From Taudactylus pleione (Eukaryota > Chordata > Amphibia > Anura > Myobatrachidae), in NCBI GenBank assembly GCA_031769625.1, contig JAUIMM010000686.1, positions 2,564,001 to 2,628,000 of the forward strand: a DNA stretch of 64,000 nucleotides, written 5' to 3'. Made by a program: the position numbers and the translations under genes. Every line of letters starts with the position of its first letter. The stretch's first letter is position 1. Under the pieces are notes generated by a model that saw only the letters and a program-made list of their open reading frames with translations, was not told the DNA's origin and made no database searches. This document shows, piece after piece, positions 1-11,100 of the stretch.

Positions 1-520
1 ATGATGTAGACGATATGTCATCTGATGATGGGGTGCTCCCGGATGAATCTGACTCTGAGTCCTCTACACGTGAGGTAGAGTCCAAGTCAAGAATATATAT
101 TCCGGGTCTGATACAAGCTATCCGGGCAGCTTTGGTCATAGAGGAGGACGAACCTCCAGCACCTAAGTCCAAACATGCATAATTCAAGGACATAAAGGCA
201 ACCGTGGCTATATTTCCTTTGTCTGACGAGCTGATTGACCACCTGGAGGTGGCTTGGAAAACACTGGGAAAGAATTATCAGCAACAGAAGCATCTGCCCT
301 ATGCTTACCCTTTTGCAGAGGACTATTTTACTAAATGGGAAACTTCGCTGGCGGTGGATTCCCATGTAACGTGCTTGGTTAAGAGCGCGACACTACCTGT
401 GCCTTCCATGTCTGAAGGCATAGGAATACTACGGATAGGAAGGTGGAGGTTTGCCTGAAATTCATTTATTCCCTGTCAGGTGCCGTGTGCAGACCAGCCA
501 TGGCTATCTGTAATTCTTCT
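1..520 (+). pseudogene. DIRS gag-like ORF remnant
   Basis: Parallels the gag region of the larger DIRS copy at about 45.5-46.0 kb (for example EEDEPPAPKSK here against [10 protein letters not shown] there, and a shared RPAMA stretch near 500). Stops and frame changes break it. Its 5' end is outside the window and it stops matching at about 520. Confidence 0.6.
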
Positions 521-1305
521 TAGTTCTTTAGTTTTTTCTCAGATGTTTTCAAATGGATTTTTTCTCCATGTATAAAGAGAATAATAAAGAACAAGAAGAG
601 CTGATAGTGTAGTATTTCTATGATCTTACAAGTTCATATATAGAGTCACAAACATAATCCCTTTCACATATAGAAAAATGGGGTTTGGTGTTGATCTATT
701 GATAGAAGGTCACCCACAAGTGCAATTTCAAACTGGGACGCTCACGATCAAGCTTACATCCACCGGTGTTTGCTATACATATAGATGTTTCTTTATACTT
801 CTTTCCCTTGTATATCAGTAACGTTCTCACACCACGTATAAATTCAAACAATAAGACGTGCTTACACGTATGCTTACACGTATACTGTAGTGGGTCCTCA
901 TATAACGGTTTCTTTTATCCAGGAGACACTTTCCAAACCAGAAACAATAATGGCAATTTCTTATAAAAAATATTGTTTTATTGGTATATCCAAAAAATTA
1001 AAATCTTCTTAGTATTTTTTATCCACATATATGGGCAACATGCACATTCCTGATGAAAAAACCACTAGGAAGTAAACACATCAAAAAAATATAAAATAAA
1101 ATAAACCCGGGTATTCTTACCCCAATGGTAAGGTAATGGCTGAATGTTCCAATAGTGGATGGATAAGATGGCACCACACCAACGCGTTTCGACTAACAAG
1201 TCTTTTTCAAGGCAGTGGTGTTCATTCCAAATGAGCTTCTATTTATCCTAAATTAAGTCCTGCCTCTCTCTCCTGGGCAGATTTCATTAAAATTTTAATT
1301 CTAAC
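520..1305. other. Foreign block replacing the DIRS gag-RT junction
   Basis: AT-rich sequence without a coding frame I recognise. It contains ACGCGTTTCGACTAACAAG (1182-1200) followed by CTTTTTCAAGG, resembling untranslated motifs of amphibian retroelements. It separates the gag remnant from the RT remnant. Origin not determined. Confidence 0.4.
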
Positions 1306-1309
1306 ATCT

Positions 1310-3479
1310 CCAGTTTCGGGCTCTGCCGTTTGGCCTCTCTACTGCACCTTGGGTGTTTACAAAAATTATTGCGGTAATGGCAGCCCATCTGCGGCTTCAG
1401 GGGATCCGCCTGTTACCATACCTGGAAGACCTCTTACTGTTAGCAGGGTCTCCAGAGGTACTTCACCACTACCTACAGCTAACAATATCTGTGCTACAGA
1501 TGCACGGGTGGCTGATCAATTGGAGGAAGCCCTCTCTGATCCCATCTCAAAGGATGATCCCTGGGAGATCTGTTGAATTCATAACAGCAGAGGATTTTAC
1601 TGACGGCATCCACAGTTGCCAAGTGTCCATACACTCAGCAATGCAGTTACTGGGATCCATGCTGTCAACGTTCGACATGGTGGAATTTGCCCAGTTTCAT
1701 TCCGGGCCTCTGCAGAAATTGATCCTCTCCAGGTGGGACGGATTACCCCAATCGGATAAGGTCGCAAACGATGGTGCTCTCTCCAGAGGTGCGTCTGTCT
1801 CTGATTTGGTGGCTGCAGTCTGTCCACCTCACCAGGGGGTGCTCCTTTTGGATTCTGGACTGGGTCCTTCTGACAACAGATGCCAGTCTCTGGGGTTGGG
1901 GCGCAGTGACAGGTCCACACTCCTTTCAGGTATGGTGGACAGCGGAGGAGTCAGCATATTGGAACTTCAGGCAATCTTCAGGGCCCTGCAACAAGCCAGA
2001 CTCATACTTCACAGAAAACCCGTGCAAGTTCAGTCAGACAATGCCACGACCGTGGCTTACTTAAACCATCAAGGAGGGACTTGAAGTCAGGCGGCAATGT
2101 CAGAGGTGTCACGTATCCTGACATGGACGGAAGGCTATCTACCTGCCATATCAGCAGTGTTCATTCCAGGAGTTCTCAATTGGGAAGCGGACTTCCTCAG
2201 CCGTCACGACGTGCATCCCGGGGAATGGTATCTTCACCAAGAAGTGTTTCAGCTCCTAGTGGACAGATGGGGCCTTCCAGACGTGGACCTCATGGCCTCT
2301 CGACAAAATCACAAACTGCCACTGTACGGGTCCAGGACAAGGGACACAGTGTCTCTCCATCGACACTCCGTTGCTGTTGCCTCAACGTCCGGACCTGTTG
2401 TCTCAAGGTCCTTGCCTTTACTCGGACCTGGGTCATCTGTCTTTGACGGCGTGGCTCTTGAGACATCCCTCCTAAGGTCCAAGGGTTTTTCCAGGTCTGT
2501 GGTTAACACCATGCTCATAGCAAGAAAACCTGCCTCTGCCAGGATTCACCACAGGGTATGGCATACCTACTTTGAATGGTGTCGTCCCAGAGGTTACGAC
2601 CCCCAGGTGTTTTGAATATCCAGAGTTTTGGCTTTCCTGCAGGCGGGTTTGGACCTTGGACTCCGCCTTGCTTCACTGAAGGTGCATGTCTTTGCCCTTT
2701 CAGTGTGGTTCCAGCGAAGGATCGCTCCTCTTCCCGATGTCCGCACTTTCATACTTGGGGTCCTATGCATTCAGCCTCTCTTTGTCCCTCCTGTGGTGCC
2801 TTGGGATTTGGCTGTGGTTCTTAGGCCCCTCCGTTTGAACCCCTGGACTCTGTGGATTTCAAATGGCTTATTGCTAAGACAGTTTTTCTTCTGGCTATTG
2901 CATCTGCCAGAAGGGTGTCAGATTTGGGAGCTTTTTCTTGTCGTTCCCCATTTCTGGTTTTTCACCAGGACGGCGGTGCTTCGGACTCGCCCTGGTTTCC
3001 TTCATAAAGTGGTCTCTAGTTTCCACATTAATGAGGAAATTATTGTGCCTGCCTTTAATTCCCCAGACCTCTCGGCAGGTGAGGCCTCATTGGATGTGGT
3101 ACGTGCCCTCAGGATTTATGTGGACCGTACCAGTTCCCTTCAGAAGTCAGACTCCTTGTTTGTCCTTTATGGTTTACACAAGAAGGTTTGGCCAGCCAAT
3201 AAACAAACTTTGGCTAGATGGCTTCGCATGATGATCTCTGAGGCTTACACTCATGAGGACCTTCCTGTGCCGCCCTCTGTTACTGCTCATTCTACTCAGT
3301 CTGTGGGTCCTTCGTGGGCAGCTCGCCGTGGTGCCTCGGCTGTTCAGCTTTGTAAGCTGGACACGTGTTCTTCTGTCCAGACCTTTCTAAGGTATTATGC
3401 ATTTGATACATTTGCCTCTCGGGATGCTTCCTTCGGGGGGCGGATTCTCCTTTCTGCACAGGAGCGTCACCACCCTTGA
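1310..3479 (+). pseudogene. DIRS RT-RNase H-tyrosine recombinase, one frame with two TGA codons
   Basis: One reading frame runs from about 1353 to 3479, broken only by TGA at 2082-2084 and at 2613-2615. RT: FAVMAAHLRLQGIRLLPYLEDL-type motif, where the catalytic YxDD is YLED. RNase H: LELQAIFRALQQARL with the QSDNAT motif at about 2034-2048. Then [18 protein letters not shown], typical of DIRS. Recombinase: [38 protein letters not shown] and FASRDASFGGRILL, where the Arg expected after AHST is Gln. Both stops replace codons that are probably CGA (Arg) in functional relatives, as expected from CpG decay. It is dead as it stands. Confidence 0.8.
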
Positions 3480-3948
3480 AGGTACTGCTTTGGGACATCC
3501 CCAAGGTCACCCTGTGGACCCTGAAATAGAAAATGAGAGATATGGTAAGAACTTACCTTTGTTTTCTCTATTTCTACGAAGTCCACAGGTCACCTGTGCT
3601 TCAGATGGGCTTCGCTCTGGTCACCGGTTTTCAGTCTCCTTCTGTGTGAGAATGTGATTCTTGTGTGTTTCAGACTTTCTTCTCTTTTATACTCCTCCGG
3701 CCTTTGGCTTGCTACAAAACTGAAGTGCCTCTGGCCCGGGGGCGGGGTATAGAGGGAGGCCCAAGTGCATCCTGGAAGAAAAATTTACTGCGTAAGGGGC
3801 CCGGATGACTCTGCATCACCTATACCCCAAGGTCACCCTGTGGACCCTGTGAACTTCTTAGAAAGAGAGATAATAAAGGTAAGTTCTTACCATATCTCTA
3901 ATTTTTTTTCCTTTCTAGGGTGGTTTCACCGTTCCATTTGAAACATAA

Positions 3949-4433
3949 CCCCCGATTCAGAGACGCAACTGCATACTCTTAACAGATCACAGTTGCTAAA
4001 ATATGCTGATGCCTTTCAAAGCATACCCGAGCATAGGGTCGCCCACTGCTGCCTTCTCATATCCGTATGACGACGTGCAACAGCATAAGCAGATCAGGCG
4101 GTCATGCCGCATGCAAGTCAAGTCTGACCAGCCGCAAACACTGCAGCTCTCCTGACATGCAGAGAGCTCTCATGCTACACAGGAGATCGCAGTAACTAAT
4201 TTATTCACACCCACGAAATGGCGTTTAAACGGTCAGACACGCCTGTGTTTTTTAGCCCCCCCCCCATTACCACCTCCAAACGCAGATTACCTATCACACA
4301 TTTTGCGAGTGGGTCCACTGTGTGCGTGATCGCAATGCAATCGCTACGCGTGCACAGTGGTGTTCACGCATGCGCATTAGCAAACAATTGATCAGCGTAG
4401 AAATCGCCATTGCGTCCGTCTCTGAATCAGTCC
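3949..4433. mobile_element. Inverted-repeat MITE, CCCGATTCAGAGACG termini
   Basis: The left end CCCGATTCAGAGACG and the right end CGTCTCTGAATCAG are inverted copies. The inside is CG-rich and non-coding, including a C-run near 4255. Similar GATTCAG termini occur at 6183-6358. It is probably a PIF/Harbinger-type non-autonomous element, and it lies between two unrelated DIRS fragments. Confidence 0.6.
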
Positions 4434-4439
4434 CATTGT

Positions 4440-4880
4440 TCTCCCGGTCTTCTGTCTGTAGTGCATGCCTTAGAATTTATCTTGACAGTACGTCTGCAGT
4501 TCAGTGTACGAAGAGCCTTTTGATCCTCGTGGACGCTCCCAAACGCGGCTGGCCAGCCTCCAAGTGCTCCATTGATAGGTGGATCACCGCTGCCATCTGG
4601 CGGTTCGATGCGGTGCCTCGATGGAACAGCTTAGCTGGGCAGCAACCTGGTTCTCTGTTCATATTTACTGGTTCCAAACGTTTGGGTCCTGTGATGCTAG
4701 TTTTGGGCGGAAAGGTTTTACATGCAGCCTTGCCGGACGGAGCCTCCCCTCTCCTGTTAGGCTTGCTTTGTGAAGTCACACAGTCACCAGTGTCCCCCAG
4801 CCTGGATGGCTGAGGAAATAGGATTTTGGAACTGACAATAAAATCCCTTCCCTGTAATTTATATTGGGGAACTGCCTTCC
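4440..4880 (+). pseudogene. Tyrosine-recombinase retroelement fragment, second DIRS-type lineage
   Basis: Reads LRIYLDSTSAVQC, then APKRGWPASKCSIDRWITAAI, then DASFGRK in another frame (about 4693-4720). These parallel the C-terminal half of DIRS recombinases (compare LRIYVDRTSSLQKSD and WPANKQTLARWL at 3.1-3.2 kb), but the sequence is distinct. The tail GAGGAAATAGGATTTTGG at about 4811-4828 resembles a DIRS right end. Frameshifts and a degraded core show it is dead. Confidence 0.6.
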
Positions 4881-5084
4881 CTATTTATTGTGAATTTAGG
4901 GGAAAAAAAATAATTTAGCTTCTCGGTTAAATGTACAATAAAGCAATTTGTGTGATTATTGAAACCCTGCACTTAATCTCCCAGTAATAACACTTTCTAA
5001 ATTTGTCTAGTAACTGTAGCAGCATTCTCATTCCATGGCAATATTGTGGTATACTATTCCTAATGTGAATGTTTTTACTTCTAG

Positions 5085-5146
5085 GCTTGCATGAGAGATA
5101 TCCCAACTTGCAAGTGGTTGGACCAGTGGACTGAGCTTGCTCAAAA
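5085..5146 (+). CDS. NF1: NF1 exon (human exon 35 equivalent), 62 nt
   Basis: Reads [20 protein letters not shown] in phase 0 after a TTCTAG acceptor. It ends with two bases of a Lys codon before a GTATGT donor. The length equals that of the human exon. The following intron (5147-5247) is only 101 nt, the shortest here. Confidence 0.96.
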
Positions 5147-8100
5147 GTATGTTTTAAGTACAGCAATGCATTTGTAATGTTATATCTATAAATAAGTCAA
5201 TGTATATGTTTTGTGCATTCTCTTTCTAAAATGTCCTATCTATCCAGGTTTGCATTCCAGTATAATCCATCACTTCAGCCACGAGCACTGGTTGTATTTG
5301 GCTGTATCAGCAAACGAGTTTCTCATGGGCAGATAAAACAGATCATCCGAATCCTAAGCAAGGTATACCTTTTCTGACATATTTCTGCTTTCATTGTCTG
5401 TTATATAGTCCTATAACTATTTAAGGACTCAATATAAAAACACATTTGACTCTTTAGATTATCTAATACAACAATACGCCTGGAGCACATGTTAATTCAG
5501 TAAACGTCACTTGTTCAAGTATCTTCCAAGCTGATGACTAAAGTGCAGGCAAAAATACATCTGTGCTGCAGGGATGTATTTCCATCCGTACAGTTCTGTT
5601 ACTACAGGACGTCTGTGGAGACTGGCAAATCCTCCTTCCACCCTCTTTTCTGTAGACTACAAGAGGATGAGCAGTCCAAACTGTTTTCTCAAGCAAATAA
5701 AAACATGTAATAGGTCCTTCTGAGTTTGCAGTGTGGGGTAGGTGGGACATTTTTAAAAAGGAAAGGGAAGAGGTATTTAAAAGGTGTCCATTTGCAGTCA
5801 GTAGACTTTTGGTTGGAGACATGTAAGGTGGATGCAAAAAAATAATTTTAGAAGCAAACTTTTCTAGCCTTCGGACTTCCAGAATTTGGGAGAGCTAGGT
5901 ATAACCATTTTGAGGTACATGCTTGAGATTTTGCTGTGAAAGAAAGCATGCATATTTTGAAATTTTGCTCAGTTTCCCTGTTTATTACCTTTAAATAAAA
6001 GAATTGTGCTAAAACATTACTTAGTGTGTTTTTTGCCTTACAGAAAACAACCTTAAAATTCTTTTGGTTTGTGTATATTATAAAAAAATAAAAATAAAGT
6101 TCAGACAAAATCGAAGCATTGTAAAAAGCAATAATTTGGTCCTGTCACCAAGCCCATAAATGTGTGATGTGCAAAAGGTTTAGGGCCTGATTCAGATCCA
6201 GACGCTAAGCCGCGATCTCTCGCTATGGGCGATTGTTGGCCGTGCGCAAGCCAATCACTGCGTTCGGGAATCGTGCGCTCGCAGCACAAAGACTGAGCGC
6301 TATCTTGACTGACAGCAGCGAGCAATCGCGGCTTAGCGTCCGGGTCTGAATCAGGCCCTTAGTGCAGTGGTTGCATTGCACATTACCACACTTAGCAATT
6401 TCTGATTAAAATGATTTTACAAATACATATACTATATATTTACTACATATATATATATATACAGTACTATATAGATAAGGGAGTTATTCATTTTGATTTA
6501 GCAGGGTTATGGCAAAATTACTTCAATGATCATATTATGTTTGTGACAAAGATGCCTATTTCAAATCCTTGTGTGCAAATGTTTAACTCTGCCATAAATC
6601 TCAACATTGAAAGGTGTTTCATGCAATGGGCAATGGTTTGGTTTGGTTATCATTATTTATATAAATGCCTTATGAAACAAGTTTAACTATGGACTGCACA
6701 AATCCTGATCTTCAAAATTAGCATCTAGTGCTAGTATCTATGGCTGCGCTAAAAGCTCATGTTTAATTGTGTGACTGTCTGACTCCTGAATGATACATTA
6801 ATTTGCTTAGCCTGGTTTAAGTAATCCTGCTAAACCCTACATTGCTCTTTTTGCTCACTATTTGTTTCTCTACATATTATATTTGTTTTAGGGACTGGAA
6901 AGCTGCTTAAAAGGTCCTGATAATTACAATAGCCAAGTTTTAATAGAAGCCACTGTGATAGCACTAACCAAACTACAGCCGCTTCTTAATAAGGTAAGAT
7001 TCACTTTACTATGTACACGGCAGTAAAGTCATCTGATCACCAACAGTAAACCTTTACATAACGTAATTATTTTCATGTTACCTTCAAGAACAGTATAACA
7101 GTAATAAAAAATTACCAGTTATTAAAGAAGATCTCAAAAGAAGAACTCATTTAAAAATCATTTTACAATCATTTTACAATAGGTGGAGTCTCAGTTAGGG
7201 GCTATTTATCTCCTTTTTTCATTGGTACTTAGTCTGTGGGGGGAGATTTATCAAACCTTGGAGAGAGATAAAGCCTTTGAAAGTGGGAGTACAGCGAAAT
7301 GTACATTAGGCGGTCGTGCTGTGAGCCCATGTCTCCACAAATGCATGTTTAACTCAGAAATTTGGTGTGCTGGTAGCTGGGAAACTGCTATACTGAGACG
7401 CACGCTGGGAGCGTAGGCTCTCAGTGTGAGACGGTGCTCACAGTGGGGAATCTGTGCGCCATATGGCAGTGTATATCACACTAATATGCAGACCAAGCAG
7501 GCTGATGTTATTTTGCATAAGACTAATCTGCCCTGATTAAAACTGTTACCAGCTATATATAAAGGATATGCTATTAAAATCTATGTATGACAGGGTCAGT
7601 GTGCCGTAGTGCATATGACAGTACTAACAGAATAAGCAGGCTGATATTGTCTTGCACAAGACACATCTGCCCTGAATAAAACTGTTGTGTGATGTATAAA
7701 GGATAAAACAGGTACATGCTACTATAAATGTATGTATGATACTACTCTGTCCTTAAGAATCTATATATTTACCTATAATACCACTGGTAAAGGAATCTCT
7801 ATGAACATAAGGGTAGAAATATGTGTGAAACAAAGAGATAAATATATATAAGGTCTCATTTAAAAAAAGACTAATTTATTTATATACAGCAATACCAGTT
7901 ATCATTCCAGCTACTATCTAGTAATGTGATACATTAGAAAAATATAAATTTATATACTTGGAATGAGATACACAGTATCCACTAACACTGACTATAGATA
8001 ACCATTTAAACCATCAGGTGGTTATTTTAATGCCATAAGAGTGAACAGGGCTTGTTTCTTCTGAGGAAAGTTCATGTATTTTTAAAAGCAAATACAGGAA

Positions 8101-11100
8101 TTAGGTCTATTTATGGTGAAGATATTTATTCCCCATAAGAGATGCACATTAGGCTGAATTCAATTCAATGCGATGACGGATAGCCGTGGGAGGGAGCTCC
8201 CGCAGCTATCGTCATCGCATTGAATTGAATTCGGCCCATAATTTGTTGAGATCTATAAGTATTGAGATTCAAATGCCTGTGTAATACAGATGTAATTTAT
8301 TCAGCATTAGTAATATCACACCCATTTGAAGGTGGCATGTACAGCTTATTGTGAAATCTCAAACATCGTAAGTGATGTAGCACTGTTCAGGATGAAAAGA
8401 GTATCTCATACAGTGTAAAATAATAAGAAACGTTGTTAATGGGGCTATTAGGCTGCCTAATTTATATAGATGAACTATAGTAGGTGCCGACCTTGTTAGC
8501 GACTGCACCCTCAAGTACATACACACTTGCTGATGCCGGCAGCGACGGTGGGGGCCATGCTGCATTTGGCAGCATGGCGCCCACTGACGATATCACCCGT
8601 CGGACCTGCATGAGAGCGCATTGTCAGTGACATAGAGGATACACACTAGACGATGTGCCCAATATCTCGTTCGATCCGGCCGGATCGGACGAGATATAGT
8701 CTAGTTTGTACCCCGCGTAAGGCAGGGGTGGCCAACCCGGTCCTCGAGTGCTACTAACAGTTCACGTTTTTCAGACCACCCAGCAGGTGCACAGGTGTGC
8801 TCATTACTCACTAACCCATTTTAAAAGATCCACAGGTGGAGCTGATTATTGCACTTGTGATTTTGTGAGGAGACCTAGAGAATATGCACTTTTGGTAGCT
8901 CTCAAGGACCAGGGTTGGCTAGTCTTGCTCTAAGGGGTATATTTACTAATGTGCAGGTTTTTAGAAGTGGAGATGTTGCCCATAGCAACCAGTCAGATTC
9001 AAGCTATTAACTTCTATAAAGTTCTAGAGAAATGTTAAGTAGAATTTGACTGGTTGCTATGGGCAACTTCTCCACTTCTAAAAACCTGCACTTTAGTAAA
9101 TATACCCCTATGAGTCTAATACCTGTTAAAGACATAAGTATGATGACTTCTGTTGGTAATATAGTGTTCCCTCTAGCTCCGGCGGGAGGCAGGGCGCCGG
9201 AGCTAGAGAGGGCATGTCCGCGCGCGCAACAGAGAAGGGGGCGTGGTCATCGATAAGGGGGCGTGTCTATAAGATGCGTCCCCTTTTCGTCACTCTTGGG
9301 GGCGTGCCCGGCACTTACGGACACGCCGGGCAGCCCCCAAGCCCTGCAGACAGGGAGAATAGATGCCGGGCGCATGCGCCCGGCGTCTATTCTCCGGCGG
9401 TGACCGGGTCACCGCACATTTCTTCACCCGCGGGACACTGCGACCCGCGGGTGAAGACGGTTCCCGCAGGCTGTTAGGGCAGGGCGCTTTTTGCTCTCCT
9501 TCTGGAGGGCAGGGCGCTTTTTGCCTTCCAGAAAGAGGGCAGGGCAGCGCGCCCCGCTAAAACAGCCTAGCGGGAACGCTATAATATCATAGTTACCTTA
9601 ACAGGGTTATTGTAATTCACTATGAGATGCTGAATGCTTTATAATACTTGAGAATATATAATTTGATGCAGAGGAGAAGGGAATACTATCAATGGGGCTA
9701 TTTTTGCTACCTAATTATATATCTCGATACCTGCTAAAAATATAGGGAACTGGATGCATATGCAGCCATGGCCAAAAGGTTTGAGAATGTTACAAGTATT
9801 GGTTTCCACCAAGTTTGCTGCTTCAGTGTTTTTAGACCTTTTTGTAAGATGTTACTATGGTATACTGAAGTAAAATTACAAGCATTTCATAAGTGTCAAA
9901 GGCTTTTATTGACAATTACAGATGTGCTCACATACATCTGTCCCCCGTGCGCTACAAGTCGCGCCATAAATAACATGGGAGCTCAGTGTGACTCTGTAGT
10001 GCCGAGCGTCTTTGTGCGTCTTTTTACATTCAAATGCGTCTTAATCACACAATGATGGAAATAGATAGCACAAGCAGTTTCTGCTGATTAAAATGATATG
10101 CAGCATGCCTATGTTCTCTTGAGTGAGTGCGGATGTATCTGCATGCGAAATGCTACGGTTCAGTGGCTGTAACAGTGTAACGTAGTGTTGCGCATGCAGA
10201 TACACCCGCAGACGCACAGAGAACGTATACATGCTGCATAGCACAAACAGCTTCTGCTGATTAAAATGATATCTATTCGCATCGTTGTGTAAATAAGATG
10301 CATTTGAAGGTGAAAGGACGCTCGGGGCAACTGAGTAACGCAACTGCATGGCGTGACTAGAAGGGCTGTTTAATGCGCCAGGAGGCTAGATGTATTTGAA
10401 CCCATCTGTACATTGAAGTTTATGCAAAGAGTCAATATTTGCAGTGTTGACCCTTCTTTTTCAAGACCCCTGCAATTCGCCCTGGCATGCTGTCAATCAA
10501 CTTCTGGGCCACATACTGACTGATGGCTGCCCATTCTTGCCTAATCAATGCTTGGAGTTTGTCAGAATTTGGGTTTTTTTGTTTGTCCACCCACCTTTTG
10601 AGGATTGACCACAAATTCTCAATGGGATTAAGATCTGGGGAGTTCCCTGGCCATAGACCCAAAATTTTGATGTTTTGTTCCCCGAGCCACTTAGTTATCA
10701 ATTTTGCCTTATGGCAAAGTGTTCCCTCATGCTGGAAAAGGCATTGTTCGTCACCAAACTGTTCTTGCATGGTTGGGAGAAGTTGCTCTTGGAGGATGTT
10801 TTGTTACCATTCTTTATTCATGGCTGTGTTCTTAGGCAAACTAGTGAGTGAGCCCACTCCCTTGGCTGAGAAGCAACCCCACACATGAATGGTCTCAGCA
10901 TGCTTTACTGTTGGCATGACACAGGACTGATGGTAGCGCTCACCTTTCATTCTCTGGGCAAGCGTTTTTCCAGATGCCCCAAACAATCTGGAAGGAGATT
11001 CATCAGAGAAAGTAACTTTACCCCAGTCCTCAGCAGTCCAATCCCTGTACCTTTTCAAGAAAATCAGTCCGTCCCTGATGTTTATCCTGGAGAGAGGTGG

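Larger units (their letters stand above)
1..3903 (+). mobile_element. DIRS-like tyrosine-recombinase retroelement, copy 1 (left end outside the window)
   Basis: Order: gag remnant (1-520), foreign block (about 520-1305), reverse transcriptase (RT) and RNase H (1310-2615), tyrosine recombinase (2616-3479), then a terminal region. The block at 3530-3610 (with GGTAAGAACTTACC at 3544-3557) recurs inverted at 3830-3903. This is the internal-complementary-region plus inverted-terminal-repeat layout of DIRS elements. About 1 kb of the gag-RT part, judged against the copy at 42.3-49.8 kb, is missing and replaced by the foreign block. The element lies in the sense direction in an NF1 intron. Confidence 0.85.

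Noticed and set aside
1..5084. Search for the NF1 exon preceding 5085
   Set aside because: No stretch resembles the expected preceding neurofibromin exon (215 nt in human as recalled). The interval is retroelement sequence, so that exon should lie outside the window.
9059..9560. Several GC-rich open frames
   Set aside because: Caused by a GC-rich inverted-repeat element. No domain and no conservation in the second copy at 18.2 kb.
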